64,000 nucleotides of DNA from Opacimonas viscosa (GTDB lineage: Bacteria > Pseudomonadota > Gammaproteobacteria > Enterobacterales > Alteromonadaceae): NCBI RefSeq assembly GCF_024199005.1, contig NZ_JANATA010000005.1:1-64000 (forward strand), read 5' to 3'. Each line of letters opens with the position of its first letter. Positions within the stretch are counted from its first letter, which is position 1. The position numbers and the translations under genes were made by a program. This document shows, piece after piece, positions 20,175 to 29,825 of the stretch. The notes below the pieces were generated by a model that saw only the letters and a program-made list of their open reading frames with translations, was not told the DNA's origin and made no database searches.

Positions 20175-21554
20175 TTATACACAGCGACGCGCTTTAAAGC
20201 GCTTGCCCTTAATTTTACCTTCGCGAAGTTGCGCTAATGCGCGCTTCACACTGCGTATCTTAATGGCGATAAATGAAATTTGATTCGTGACATTAATTTT
20301 ACCAATATCACCACCATCAATCCCTGCTTCTTTTGTTAATGCACCTAAAATGTCACCTGGTCTTAGTTTTTGGCGCTTACCACCGTCTATCGACACAGTA
20401 ACATATTCGGGTTGAACAATCCGATTGGCGTGGAAGCGAATACTTTCGATACCTTTTGGCTTTAGTACTACTTGGGCATGGGCTTCTATCGCTTTTAACG
20501 CTTGGGTTTCTTTATCCGACACAAGTGTTACCGCTCGACCTGTAGCGTCTGCACGACCGGTTCTGCCGATACGGTGCACATACACATCCGGCTCGTCGGT
20601 CACATTGTAGTTGACTACTAAATCCACTGCATCAATATCTAATCCACGCGAAGCCACATCGGTAGCGACCAGTACTAAAGCTGATTTATGGGCAAAACGA
20701 GTGAGTACTTTAGTCCGCTCTCGTTGCTCAATATCTCCATTCAAAGCGACTGCTGAAAACCCTTTTTGTTGCAGGTCTTCCGTGACTGTAAACGTTTGTG
20801 CTTTGGTTTGACAAAACACAATAGACGCCTGTGCTTGATAATGACTTAACAAAGCAGCTACTGCATCTGTTCGATGCTCGTCATTGACCTTAAACGCTAA
20901 CTGCTCGATTTTGTGAGACTGGTGTAGAGCATCAGCTTCGATACGCTGCGGATCTTTTTGGATCGTTTCACTGATCCGTGCAATGCCATCTGGATATGTT
21001 GCTGAAAATAAAAGCGTTTGATGCTCACGTGGCAGATGCTTAAAGATCACGTCTAATTCGTCTTCAAAACCCATATCCAACATTCTATCGGCTTCATCTA
21101 GCACCAGTTGTTGCATGTCTTTGAGACTGATGCGATGTTTTAGCATGTGATCCATGACTCGACCAGGAGTCCCTACAATAATATGAGGACGATGCTTTAA
21201 CGTTGCGATCTGTCCATTCATCGGGATCCCGCCATATAAAGTAGTGATTTTCACATTACTCATTTTTTTGGCTAACAAACGTAATTGCTCTGCAACTTGA
21301 TCCGCTAATTCCCGAGTAGGGCACAATACCAAACCATGTGTGTAGGTTTTCGTTTCATCTAAACTTTGTAATAAATTTAGACCAAAGGCAGCCGTTTTAC
21401 CACTCCCAGTTTTAGCTTGCGCAAGGACATCTTGTCCCGCCAACATAACAGGTAAACTCAGCGCTTGGATATCCGTCAATTCGGTATATCCCATCTCGCT
21501 AGTGGATAATAATAGTTCGTTGCGCAAGGCTAACTGCGAGAATGATTTTGACAT
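20175..21554 (-). CDS. dbpA: ATP-dependent RNA helicase DbpA
   Basis: This 459-aa DEAD-box helicase acts in late 50S assembly and is targeted to hairpin 92 of 23S rRNA. The helicase core is complete: AKTGSGKTAA, PTRELADQV, DEADRMLDMG, SAT and HRIGRTGRA. The C-terminal RNA-binding domain (about 385-459) carries the DbpA hallmarks IDGGKRQKLRPGDILGALT and GIDGGDIGKI. Length equals E. coli DbpA (457 aa). GGAAC lies before ATG. It ends 56 nt before the MAPEG gene on the same strand. Confidence 0.95.
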   Translation of the reverse strand: MSKSFSQLALRNELLLSTSEMGYTELTDIQALSLPVMLAGQDVLAQAKTGSGKTAAFGLNLLQSLDETKTYTHGLVLCPTRELADQVAEQLRLLAKKMSNVKITTLYGGIPMNGQIATLKHRPHIIVGTPGRVMDHMLKHRISLKDMQQLVLDEADRMLDMGFEDELDVIFKHLPREHQTLLFSATYPDGIARISETIQKDPQRIEADALHQSHKIEQLAFKVNDEHRTDAVAALLSHYQAQASIVFCQTKAQTFTVTEDLQQKGFSAVALNGDIEQRERTKVLTRFAHKSALVLVATDVASRGLDIDAVDLVVNYNVTDEPDVYVHRIGRTGRADATGRAVTLVSDKETQALKAIEAHAQVVLKPKGIESIRFHANRIVQPEYVTVSIDGGKRQKLRPGDILGALTKEAGIDGGDIGKINVTNQISFIAIKIRSVKRALAQLREGKIKGKRFKARRCV

Positions 21555-21595
21555 GGTAGTTCCAGTTTATCGAATAAATCAGACTAAGTGAGTAC

Positions 21596-22630
21596 TTACT
21601 CAGCCAGTTTCCATTGTACTTCTTGCCCAGCAAAGAATGGCACTATGTCATCTCCAGTAGGTAAGGTAATGGTATCAGGGATCGTCCATGTCTCTGCGCG
21701 TAACGTAACGGTATCGGTATTTCGTGGTAAGCCGTAAAAATCAGGTCCGTGAGTCGAAGCGAAACCCTCTAATTTATCCAGCGCATCCAACTCTTGAAAA
21801 ACTTGTGCATATAATTCAATCGCACTCCAAGCACTATAACAACCAGCACAACCACAGGCCGATTCTTTTTTGTGTTTTTCGTGTGGCGCAGAGTCAGTAC
21901 CCAAAAAGAATTTCGGTGAACCAGAGGCCACCACTGCACGAAGTGCTTGCTGATGCGTGTTGCGCTTTAGTACAGGTAAACAATAATTATGAGGTTTCAC
22001 ACCGTCTACCAGTAAATCATTGCGGTTCAACAATAAATGTTGCGGGGTAATCGTTGCTGCAACATTATCTGAAGCAGCCAAAACAAAATCGACAGCATCT
22101 TTAGTTGTAATATGTTCAAAAACGACTTTGAGGCCCGGAAAATCAGCTACTATGTGACGCAAGTGTTGTTCGATAAATTCTGCTTCGCGATCAAAAATAT
22201 CAATGTGGCTTGCCGTGACCTCACCGTGGATCAGTAACAACATACCGACTTTTTCCATTTCTGCAAAAACCGGGTACAAGGCTTTTATGCCTTTTACAGC
22301 TGCTTCAGAATTGGTTGTAGCGCCAGCTGGGTAAAGCTTACTTGCCACAATACCCGCCTCCTTGGCTTCACGAATGTCCGCAGGTGTCGTGGTATTGGTC
22401 AAGTATAACGTTATTAACGGTTCAAAATTTGGGTAATCTTTGGCGGCTGCCATAATCCGAGATTTGTATGCCATCGCCTCTGTTTTATTCGTTACCGGTG
22501 GCACAAGATTTGGCATAACGATAGCACGACGAAAACAGCGAGCAGTTGCAGGGACTGTTTCTTGAAGCATTTCGCCATCGCGAAAGTGCAGATGCCAATC
22601 ATCAGGGCGAATAATAGTGATATCTTGCAT
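21596..22630 (-). CDS. pyrC: Dihydroorotase
   Basis: This 344-aa zinc amidohydrolase cyclises carbamoyl-aspartate to dihydroorotate in pyrimidine synthesis. It is the short class II (E. coli type) form. Metal ligands are visible as HLH (13-15), a Lys in [10 protein letters not shown] (about 100, expected to be carbamylated), His in LIHGEV and VFEHITT, and Asp in [12 protein letters not shown] is preceded by AAGG. It lies 41 nt upstream of dbpA on the same strand and could be co-transcribed with it. Confidence 0.97.
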   Translation of the reverse strand: MQDITIIRPDDWHLHFRDGEMLQETVPATARCFRRAIVMPNLVPPVTNKTEAMAYKSRIMAAAKDYPNFEPLITLYLTNTTTPADIREAKEAGIVASKLYPAGATTNSEAAVKGIKALYPVFAEMEKVGMLLLIHGEVTASHIDIFDREAEFIEQHLRHIVADFPGLKVVFEHITTKDAVDFVLAASDNVAATITPQHLLLNRNDLLVDGVKPHNYCLPVLKRNTHQQALRAVVASGSPKFFLGTDSAPHEKHKKESACGCAGCYSAWSAIELYAQVFQELDALDKLEGFASTHGPDFYGLPRNTDTVTLRAETWTIPDTITLPTGDDIVPFFAGQEVQWKLAE

Positions 22631-22875
22631 TTTGAACCTTATCTAATCAAATATAACCCATGTATTATGCCTGATTTTTGGAAATTAGTCAGTTACTTTA
22701 ATCACTGGCTCACGCTACGAATATAGACCTAAACATAGGGCTTAACGATTCACATATGCAGGGCTAGTGACAAATTAATTTTGTGTTAATTGCATAAAAA
22801 TTTGCAGAGTTTCGGTCTGTTTTATTGTAGGCTTTATTTGAAGTCGCTTTTTTGTTTACAAAGGATTGTCTCACA

Positions 22876-24591
22876 ATGACGTCATCTATCACTCCTCGCA
22901 TTGCCGCTGTTAATCTAGTCAGCAATCCGACTATCTCAAAACGCCTAATGTGTGCTTTGCTTGACCATTTAATGGGTGTTAAACAAATGGATAAGCTATA
23001 TCAAACACACCAATTAGCAGGCCTAAATAAAGCTGATTTTGCTAAAGCATTACTTGATATACAAAAGATTACTGCAGTCAAACACGAGGCTTTGTTAGCT
23101 AAAATACCAGCAACTGGTCCGGTAATTATAGCCAGTAATCATCCTTTTGGTGGTATTGAAGGTGTTCTGTTAGCAAAACTCATCAGTGCCAAACGACCTG
23201 ATTTGAAAGTTTTCGTCAATAAAGCTTTAGCAATATTTCCCGAGCTACAAGACTATTTTATTTTCACCAACCCTTTGTCACCCAACGATCCCAAAAATGC
23301 ACCATCATTACGCCAAGCCATGCGGCATTTAGCGCAACACAAAGCGTTGTTGATTTTCCCTGCAGGAAGAGTGTCTTATTATCAAGCTGAATTTGCTGAC
23401 ATTCTCGATCATGATTGGAATAAAATGGTCTATACGCTGAGTCAAAAATATTCAGCGCCTATTTTACCTGTATTTGTACAGGGCTTTAATCGTCCTTATT
23501 TTTACACTTTAGGGCGCATTTATTTTCGCTTAAGAATGCTTTTATTGGGACGTGAATTACTAGCAAAACGCAATACCAGTATCACTTTGGATTCCGGTAA
23601 CCCAGTGACACTGCCACCCAATTTAGCACCGGAGCAAGGTGCAGCTCTAGCCCGTGCATTGGCTTATGCTGTTGATAGTCGTTGGCATTATCATTGGCCG
23701 GAAGATACTCACAGTACCAATAAACCTTTAGCAAACCCACAAATACCTGCAGACCTTTGGCAAGAACTGGCTGCACTCCCCAAAGAGCAGTGTCTGATTG
23801 AACAAGCTGATTTTGTGGTCTACTGGTCGATGCAAGCACAAACCCCCAAAGTCGTGAACGAAATAGCTATGTTGCGTGAAAAGGTGTTTCGCATGCACAA
23901 CGAAGGTAGTGGTGAGCCGCTAGATACTGATCATTTTGATGCCAGTTACACGCACCTCTTCATTTGGCATAAGCCTACCCAACAAATCATTGGGGCTTAT
24001 CGTATGGGCCGCACTGATATCTTACAAAAAGACCTTGGGCTTGATGGGCTGTATCTTAACAAAATGTTCAAATTTGGCTCTGGTTTTATTAATCAACAAG
24101 AGCCATGCTTGGAGATGGGCCGTTCGTTTTTAATCCCCGAATTTCAACGCTCGCCCCAGGGGTTATTTATGTTATGGCGGGGTATCGGCGAATTTATCAT
24201 GCGCTTCCCGCAATACCGAGTGCTCTATGGTACGGTATCCATCAGTAAATTATATCGTCCACAAAGTGTCAGTATTATCGAACATGGGTTGATAAATGCA
24301 CCAGAAAATGTCGTGCCACATCACGCTTTTGATTTGTCTTTACCGTCACAAATTCAGGCTTATCACGCAAAATACGGGTTAGCCGACGTAGTAACTACTT
24401 TTTTACAGGCCTTAGAAGATGACGGGAAAGATATCCCAGTGCTTGCCAAACAGTACCAAAAATTAGGTGCTGATTTCCATGCCCTAGGTATTGATCATAG
24501 TTTTAACCATACACCGGGTTTATTGCTCAGTGTAGATTTACGTAAAACCTCTCCAAGACAACAAAAACGCTTTTTAGGACAAACCCTCTAA
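22876..24591 (+). CDS. Two-domain acyltransferase, OlsF-like (PlsC-type + OlsB/GNAT-type)
   Basis: From the ATG at 22876 (AAGGA 10 nt upstream) this is 571 aa. The N-terminal half (about 60-290) is a lysophospholipid-acyltransferase domain with the acyl-transfer motif NHPFGGIE (88-95) and FPAGR. The C-terminal half (about 320-520) is an OlsB-type N-acyltransferase related to GNAT enzymes ('putative hemolysin' family). This domain order is that of OlsF, which makes ornithine lipids by acylating ornithine and then the lyso-lipid. The substrate here is inferred. The gene is divergent from pyrC. Confidence 0.75.
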   Translation: MTSSITPRIAAVNLVSNPTISKRLMCALLDHLMGVKQMDKLYQTHQLAGLNKADFAKALLDIQKITAVKHEALLAKIPATGPVIIASNHPFGGIEGVLLAKLISAKRPDLKVFVNKALAIFPELQDYFIFTNPLSPNDPKNAPSLRQAMRHLAQHKALLIFPAGRVSYYQAEFADILDHDWNKMVYTLSQKYSAPILPVFVQGFNRPYFYTLGRIYFRLRMLLLGRELLAKRNTSITLDSGNPVTLPPNLAPEQGAALARALAYAVDSRWHYHWPEDTHSTNKPLANPQIPADLWQELAALPKEQCLIEQADFVVYWSMQAQTPKVVNEIAMLREKVFRMHNEGSGEPLDTDHFDASYTHLFIWHKPTQQIIGAYRMGRTDILQKDLGLDGLYLNKMFKFGSGFINQQEPCLEMGRSFLIPEFQRSPQGLFMLWRGIGEFIMRFPQYRVLYGTVSISKLYRPQSVSIIEHGLINAPENVVPHHAFDLSLPSQIQAYHAKYGLADVVTTFLQALEDDGKDIPVLAKQYQKLGADFHALGIDHSFNHTPGLLLSVDLRKTSPRQQKRFLGQTL

Positions 24592-24673
24592 AGCGTCTAG
24601 CTTGTTTTTTTCTAGCATATCGAAAGAGAAATAATGGGTGATTTAGTGTTTAGCACTTCTCACTTATATTGGG

Positions 24674-25243
24674 TCACATATATTGGGCAAATGCCTCACT
24701 AAGCATTTGCTTTGCTTCTTGCCCTGCTGGAGTATCCAAATACTGTTGAGCTTGAGCAACATAAGAACCAATCATGCCAATATCTAAACCCAATGCTGTA
24801 AATTGATTTTTCAAATCATTCATAGATTTGAGTGATTCATTATACTCTGCGGCTTTGTTTAATAATCCACCAAAACCACCCGCAGATTCTGTCACTGCAC
24901 TCACATCCGGAACGGATTTCAAAAAAGTATCTGCGCCAGGTATGGAGCTTGTTAGCGCCGAGAACTTTTCCATTTCAACATGTTGTTTAGCATAGTTTAA
25001 CAATGCCCCCATGCCTCCAGACGCTTGCTCTGGGGTGACACCTAAATTCTTGGTTAATGATTGCACTAACTCCAAAGACTCCAGACCAGATAATGCATTG
25101 GTCGTTTTGGCGACATGTGGAGTCGTAACAGGTGCTTCGGTCATCCCTAACATAGATTTTATTGAATCCCACCACCCTTCAGCGTGAGATTGAGATGAAA
25201 AGACAAGTGTAAATAGCAGAACAACAGTAGCGGTTTTTTTCAT
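24674..25243 (-). CDS. DUF2780 (VcgC/VcgE-like) secreted protein
   Basis: From ATG at 25243 (AAGGA 7 nt upstream) this is 189 aa. It has a signal peptide (MKKTATVVLLFTLVFSSQSHA) and a Gly/Ala-rich helical body with SGGMGALLNYAKQ and GGFGGLLNKA repeats typical of DUF2780. It is probably periplasmic and its function is unknown. A hairpin sits in its 5' UTR at 25266-25285. It is convergent with the OlsF-like gene. An ATG three codons upstream overlaps the ribosome binding site and is unlikely to be used. Confidence 0.72.
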   Translation of the reverse strand: MKKTATVVLLFTLVFSSQSHAEGWWDSIKSMLGMTEAPVTTPHVAKTTNALSGLESLELVQSLTKNLGVTPEQASGGMGALLNYAKQHVEMEKFSALTSSIPGADTFLKSVPDVSAVTESAGGFGGLLNKAAEYNESLKSMNDLKNQFTALGLDIGMIGSYVAQAQQYLDTPAGQEAKQMLSEAFAQYM

Positions 25244-25265
25244 AGTGATCATCCTTAATATTTAG

Positions 25266-25285
25266 GTCGCACTAAGATGTGCGAC
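25266..25285 (-). promoter_or_regulatory. 7-bp hairpin in the 5' UTR of the DUF2780 gene
   Basis: GTCGCAC, a 6-nt loop (TAAGAT) and GTGCGAC form a perfect GC-rich stem about 22 nt before the start codon. It could be an operator at the promoter or an mRNA-stabilising hairpin. There is no T-tract on either side. Confidence 0.4.
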
Positions 25286-25332
25286 AGACTTACCTTAAAT
25301 ATAGATGCTCACAGGAGAACAGCACAACAATA

Positions 25333-25896
25333 TTACATTTTTTTCGTATAAGCAGCGATGATCACAATTCGTTGTCCATTTACTCTCCCCTCTATATGAA
25401 GAGGATTATCACATAAACCAATATTGCGTACCGGCGTTCCTCTTTTTGCCGTAAAACCAGCGCCTTTTACATCCAGATCTTTAACAATATTGACGCTATC
25501 GCCAGCTTTCAAAGCTACGCCATTAATATCTAAGGTTGGCTCATCGTTTTCGATCATACCTGACTCAGCCCACTTTCTAACATCGTCTTCCAAGTACATC
25601 ATCTCGGCCAAATCTTGCGCCCAACTCTCAGTACTCAAACGTCCTAGCATGCGATAAATGAAAACTTGTACAGCAGGCGTTTGTGACCACATGCTGTCAC
25701 CTAAACAACGCCAGTGATTGATATCGATAGCGACTTCACCATCTACTTGATCTAGACATGTTTTACATAACAAAACGGCACAATTAGCCGTTGTATCTGG
25801 GGAATAATCAAGCGTATAAGGGGTAAGGTTATCTCCTGAAGCACAGGCTTCACAGACAGAGCCGGCACGTTCGGCGAGGTGTTTTTCGATTGACAT
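25333..25896 (-). CDS. PhnA/YjdM-like zinc-ribbon protein
   Basis: This 187-aa protein, from ATG at 25896 (MSIEKHLAERAG), belongs to the PhnA (alkylphosphonate-operon associated, YjdM) family. An N-terminal zinc ribbon uses CEAC (about 15-18) and CKTC (about 43-46). The C-terminal PhnA domain contains LKAGDSVNIVKDLDVKGAG and a small beta-rich fold. Despite its name the family has no proven role in phosphonate use and no other phn genes are nearby. It stands alone between DUF2780 and DinB-like genes. Confidence 0.8.
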   Translation of the reverse strand: MSIEKHLAERAGSVCEACASGDNLTPYTLDYSPDTTANCAVLLCKTCLDQVDGEVAIDINHWRCLGDSMWSQTPAVQVFIYRMLGRLSTESWAQDLAEMMYLEDDVRKWAESGMIENDEPTLDINGVALKAGDSVNIVKDLDVKGAGFTAKRGTPVRNIGLCDNPLHIEGRVNGQRIVIIAAYTKKM

Positions 25897-25938
25897 AGGA
25901 TAAATCACTTACTAAAAGTGGGTATTTTATCACTATTT

Positions 25939-26454
25939 CTAATAATTACTGCCTAAATTCTGATTTAAGTAAGTCAACGTAGCTGGTGCAAAACCAAAAT
26001 CGGTAGGCACTTCTGCATTTTGCAGTAAACGAATCACTTTGATCATGGCGTAGTGGTGAATCGCATGAGAAGTAGTAAATAGAAGCTCTCGCGCTAGATT
26101 TGAAGTAACATTCGCAGAGTGTTTAGCACTAATAGAAATCTCGGACTCCACCACAAAGGATGTATTTAAATCATTTTCAACGAGTTTACCCAACCAATTC
26201 TGCAAGGCTGTAAATTGTATTTTTGCTAACTCTGGGAAAAGTTCTATTTGGGAATGGCGATTGCGGATATTGTAGTTTACGAAACCTTGGTCATGACCTA
26301 ACTGCAGAGCAGTAAAATGATCTAAAACATGCCTGAAATGTTCACCAATGCTGCTACTAAAATAAGGTTGGCGTATTTCAACATAATCGTCCTTGGAAAT
26401 GTCGCTCAACAAATTAATGGCCTGATGAAGCACTTCCTGATGACTCGATAACAT
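25939..26454 (-). CDS. DinB-superfamily protein
   Basis: From ATG at 26454 (AAAGGG 6 nt upstream) this is a 171-aa four-helix-bundle protein of the DinB/YfiT type. Histidines that could form the metal site are in GEHFRHVLDHF (about 34-44) and TTSHAIHHYAMIK (about 130-142). Members are thiol-dependent transferases or uncharacterised hydrolases. The specific function is unknown. The frame is open 18 codons upstream without similarity. Confidence 0.68.
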   Translation of the reverse strand: MLSSHQEVLHQAINLLSDISKDDYVEIRQPYFSSSIGEHFRHVLDHFTALQLGHDQGFVNYNIRNRHSQIELFPELAKIQFTALQNWLGKLVENDLNTSFVVESEISISAKHSANVTSNLARELLFTTSHAIHHYAMIKVIRLLQNAEVPTDFGFAPATLTYLNQNLGSNY

Positions 26455-26651
26455 TATAATCCCTTTGGTTTCAGTGTTAGCAATCACAAATCTTATAAAA
26501 TAAGCCAAGTAACTCTAATTGCTTAATACTAATTATAAGACCGGAATATTGCTATTTTATTTCACTGACTTGTTTTATTTTTTTGACACGCATTTTAAAT
26601 CACATTTTTTTACTAGCTATTACATTATCATGCCCAGCTATTTTAGGTCTT

Positions 26652-27167
26652 TTATTTATGCTCTACGAAAATCAAACCATCTGTATTAAATCCGGCTTGT
26701 TCTGCCTTTTTAATTAAACGGCTAATGGTAGTTTCAGCCAAGACAGGGGTGCGTGCTAGGATCCACAAATAATCTGTATCAGGACCTGTTACCAAAGCAT
26801 ATTGATAGTCTTCATCTAATTCGGCAATAACATAGCTCGCATAAAAAGGACCAAAAAAAGACACCTTCAAATGCCCTACTTGTTCACTATCCACAAAATA
26901 CGCTTTACCTTTTGCCTCTGCCCAGCGCTGCTCAGCGATATCATAACCTTTGTTTAATACGCTTATACCGCCATCAGGTTGTAATCCATATTCTGCGGTT
27001 ACGCCCTGTAAGCCCCGCTCAAAGGAATGATCTAAACGTGCAATTTCATACCATTTCCCCAAATAGCGTTCTTTTGCAAAATTACTCACTGGAGTAATAT
27101 TTTCCGGGACAGAAGTACAAGCACTCAGCAGACTAAGAACAATAACTAAGACTAGTGATTTCAACAT
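26652..27167 (-). CDS. blc: Outer-membrane lipoprotein lipocalin Blc
   Basis: This 171-aa lipocalin binds lyso-phospholipids or fatty acids at the outer membrane. A lipoprotein signal ends in LLSAC (Cys17). Residues after the Cys are T-S, not Asp, consistent with outer-membrane sorting. The lipocalin signature GKWYEIARLDHSFERG lies at about 37-52 and LWILARTP near 133. It lies 78 nt after folE with a terminator between them, so it needs its own promoter. Confidence 0.92.
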   Translation of the reverse strand: MLKSLVLVIVLSLLSACTSVPENITPVSNFAKERYLGKWYEIARLDHSFERGLQGVTAEYGLQPDGGISVLNKGYDIAEQRWAEAKGKAYFVDSEQVGHLKVSFFGPFYASYVIAELDEDYQYALVTGPDTDYLWILARTPVLAETTISRLIKKAEQAGFNTDGLIFVEHK

Positions 27168-27186
27168 GAGCTGTTACCTTAATTAC

Positions 27187-27223
27187 AAAAAAGCCGGTAT
27201 AACACTATCGTTAAACCGGCTCT
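27187..27223 (-). terminator. Rho-independent terminator after folE
   Basis: AGCCGGT and ACCGGCT on the minus strand flank a loop of about 17 nt and are followed by TTTTTT. It lies 22 nt after the folE stop and before blc. Confidence 0.75.
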
Positions 27224-27245
27224 ATTTTCACTCTAACACATGAGT

Positions 27246-27929
27246 TTAGGCAGTAAAAAACTCTTTGCGCATATCAGTATTGGTATTGAATACACCGCCA
27301 AGCGAAGAAGTTTTAGTATAAGACTGACTATCTCGAATACCTCGTGCTTTTACACAATAATGAGTAGCATTAATACTCACTGCGACATCCTCAGTACCGG
27401 TTAATGCTTGTAACGCAACCATGACTTGCTGCGTTAAACGCTCTTGGACTTGTGGACGTTGCGCGAAAAATGCAACCAGACGATTGATTTTTGACAGCCC
27501 TATAACCGTATGTTTAGGGATATATGCCACACTAGCTGTCCCGTCAATAGTCACAAAATGATGCTCACAGGTACTGGTTAAACTGATATCAGTCACCTGT
27601 ACTGGCTGCTCAATTTTCATTTTATTTTCAATTTGAGTAATCTTGGGGAACTTGCGGTAATCCAAACCCGAGAAGATTTCATCTACATACATTTTGGCAA
27701 TGCGACGAGGAGTATCACACAAACTATCGTCAGCCAGATCTAAACCTAATGCTTCCATTACGTCTGTCATCGCTGATTTAATACGCTGACGTTTTTCTTC
27801 ATCAGAAAGACCATTCTCCACCATAGGCGTTTCAAGTCCTTGCTCAATGAGGGCAGTACGTACGAGCGCAGCTTCTTTAGTAATTGCAGGTTCAATATCC
27901 CCAATTACCCGTGCTTCGTTTGCTAACAT
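27246..27929 (-). CDS. folE: GTP cyclohydrolase I
   Basis: This 227-aa enzyme converts GTP to 7,8-dihydroneopterin triphosphate, the first step to folate, queuosine and monapterin. Zinc and active-site residues are visible in [12 protein letters not shown] (about 110-121) and [13 protein letters not shown] (about 181-193). It is close to E. coli FolE (222 aa). It is divergent from folM, placing pterin synthesis and pterin reduction side by side. Confidence 0.97.
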   Translation of the reverse strand: MLANEARVIGDIEPAITKEAALVRTALIEQGLETPMVENGLSDEEKRQRIKSAMTDVMEALGLDLADDSLCDTPRRIAKMYVDEIFSGLDYRKFPKITQIENKMKIEQPVQVTDISLTSTCEHHFVTIDGTASVAYIPKHTVIGLSKINRLVAFFAQRPQVQERLTQQVMVALQALTGTEDVAVSINATHYCVKARGIRDSQSYTKTSSLGGVFNTNTDMRKEFFTA

Positions 27930-27986
27930 AAGTCAATCCATCATTTAATTTGGTGTTTATACGAATGAAACCCCATTATTGGATTA

Positions 27987-28015
27987 AAAATAACGAGAAT
28001 AATCTATATTGCCAA
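27987..28015 (-). promoter_or_regulatory. Possible folE promoter
   Basis: On the minus strand TTGGCA (28015-28010) is followed after exactly 17 nt by TATTTT (27992-27987). This is a reasonable sigma-70 match, 58 nt before the folE start. The folM promoter must lie in the same 174-nt divergent region, but I see no equally good match for it. Confidence 0.45.
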
Positions 28016-28103
28016 TGATTTTGTCTATATAGTATTTTAACCGTAGCAAATTATACACAATTTCACCTATTTTTACACTTTACTCCAACACAATGAGGTT
28101 TTT

Positions 28104-28808
28104 ATGTCTCCCGTTTTAATTACTGGTGGTGCCCAAAGGCTTGGTTTGGCGATGGCTGAGGCATTACTAGATCAAGGTACTCCTGTCATCGTTACCTATC
28201 GAACCGAAAAACCCAGTGTCAGGGCTTTAGCAGAAAAAGGCGCCAAAGTGTTACAATGTGATTTTGCCGACAATGCAGCCATCACACACTTAATACATAC
28301 AGTTTCACAACAATATTCATCACTTCGTGCCATTATTCACAACGCATCGGACTGGGACCAAGAATCTGACAATCCTGACTATGCCGGTTTACTGACAAAA
28401 ATGATGCAAGTCCATGTCAGCGCCCCTTATCAAATTAATTTAGGGCTTCAGGAGCTACTTTTAAATCATGAGACGGTCGCTGATATTATCCATATGACTG
28501 ATTATGTCCAAGTCAAAGGAAGTAAAAAGCATATTGCGTATGCAGCTAGTAAAGCGGCATTACACAACCTCACTTTATCTTTTAGTGCCCTACTCGCACC
28601 ACAGGTCAAAGTAAACTCAATTGCTCCGGCATTACTGATGTTCAATGAACATGACTCAGACACATATAAAGCAAAAGCCTTAAAGAAATCTCTGTTGGAG
28701 ATCTGTCCTGGGGCTGGCGAAGCAGTCAAGGCAATGCAGTTTTTGTTTGCCAGTGACTTTGTTACAGGTCAAACTATGCATCTTGACGGTGGTCGTCACC
28801 TTAAATAA
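28104..28808 (+). CDS. folM: Dihydromonapterin reductase
   Basis: This 234-aa short-chain dehydrogenase reduces dihydromonapterin, and weakly dihydrofolate, with NADPH. The nucleotide motif TGGAQRLG is at 7-14 and the catalytic YAASK is near 150. The FolM-specific segments LRAIIHNASDWD and SIAPALLMFNEHD align closely with E. coli FolM. GAGG precedes ATG. It is divergent from folE and is followed 15 nt later by aguA. Confidence 0.94.
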   Translation: MSPVLITGGAQRLGLAMAEALLDQGTPVIVTYRTEKPSVRALAEKGAKVLQCDFADNAAITHLIHTVSQQYSSLRAIIHNASDWDQESDNPDYAGLLTKMMQVHVSAPYQINLGLQELLLNHETVADIIHMTDYVQVKGSKKHIAYAASKAALHNLTLSFSALLAPQVKVNSIAPALLMFNEHDSDTYKAKALKKSLLEICPGAGEAVKAMQFLFASDFVTGQTMHLDGGRHLK

Positions 28809-28823
28809 CCAAGGCGTTTACAC

Positions 28824-29825
28824 ATGCATAGATTATTACCTGAATGGGTTGAACAAGAAGCGGTGCTGTTGGCTTGGCCACATGCTGAAACGGATTGGGC
28901 ACCTTGGCTCAGTGAAGCCCATGCCACTTATCAACAATTAATACTGACTATCCTGCAACAACATGCACAAGTGTTGTTGTTGGTCGATTATGCCCAATTA
29001 GATACTGTGCAAAACCTCTTTGCTGAACATCCCGACGTTGTCCTAATTCCTGCTAAGTACAATGATACTTGGGTCAGAGATTATGGGTTTTTAACAACTT
29101 GTGACGGGACAGAAAAGCGCGCATTAGAGTTTCAATTCAACGGCTGGGGCCAAAAATTCACTGCGAATTTGGATAATCAGGTCAACATTAAATATTTAGC
29201 GGATCGTCTCCAAGTGCCGCTTTTCAGTGAACTTGCTGTGGTTGAAGGTGGTGCTTTGGAAATCAATGCAGCAGGCGTATTACTGACGACTCAAATGTGC
29301 CTAACAAACCCAAAGCGCAATGGCACAATGACATTGGATGAATATCGCGCATTATTTGCAGCAACACTAGGTGTTGCACAAACGATTGTCTTGGAGCACG
29401 GTCATCTAGCAGGTGACGATACCGATGGTCATATTGATACATTGGCGAGATTTACACCAAACCAAGGCGTGGTCTATCAAGGGTGTGAAAATCGACCCAC
29501 TGATCCTCATTTTAGTGGTTTACACGCTTTAGGTGCAGAGTTACAGCATCACTTGCCTGACCATACACTTTTTGCTCTCCCATTACCGGAAGTCTTTTCT
29601 GCAGATGGGGATCGTCTACCTGCATCCTACGCCAACTTTTTGATCCTAAATGGTGCTATTTTAGCGCCTATTTACCAACAACCAGAAGATGCGCAAGCCT
29701 TAGCAGTTCTGGCTGATGCGTATCCTGAATTTTCTATTGTGCCAGTTGACTGTAGTGTGCTTGTACAACAATATGGCAGCCTACATTGCATTACTATGCA
29801 AATTCCTAAAGGAGTTCTAGCATGA
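28824..29825 (+). CDS. aguA: Agmatine deiminase
   Basis: This 333-aa porphyromonas-type peptidylarginine deiminase-family enzyme converts agmatine to N-carbamoylputrescine and ammonia. Family motifs NDTWVRDYGF (about 75), EGGALEIN (about 145), HGHLAGDDTDGHID (about 191) and the catalytic Cys in GSLHCIT (about 322) are present. AAGG precedes ATG. Its stop overlaps the aguB start in ATGA, so the two are translationally coupled and form a two-step putrescine route. Confidence 0.94.
   Translation: MHRLLPEWVEQEAVLLAWPHAETDWAPWLSEAHATYQQLILTILQQHAQVLLLVDYAQLDTVQNLFAEHPDVVLIPAKYNDTWVRDYGFLTTCDGTEKRALEFQFNGWGQKFTANLDNQVNIKYLADRLQVPLFSELAVVEGGALEINAAGVLLTTQMCLTNPKRNGTMTLDEYRALFAATLGVAQTIVLEHGHLAGDDTDGHIDTLARFTPNQGVVYQGCENRPTDPHFSGLHALGAELQHHLPDHTLFALPLPEVFSADGDRLPASYANFLILNGAILAPIYQQPEDAQALAVLADAYPEFSIVPVDCSVLVQQYGSLHCITMQIPKGVLA

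Noticed and set aside
24592-24673. Terminator between the OlsF-like gene and DUF2780
   Set aside because: The two CTAGC stretches around a T-run are direct, not inverted, repeats, so no stable stem forms.
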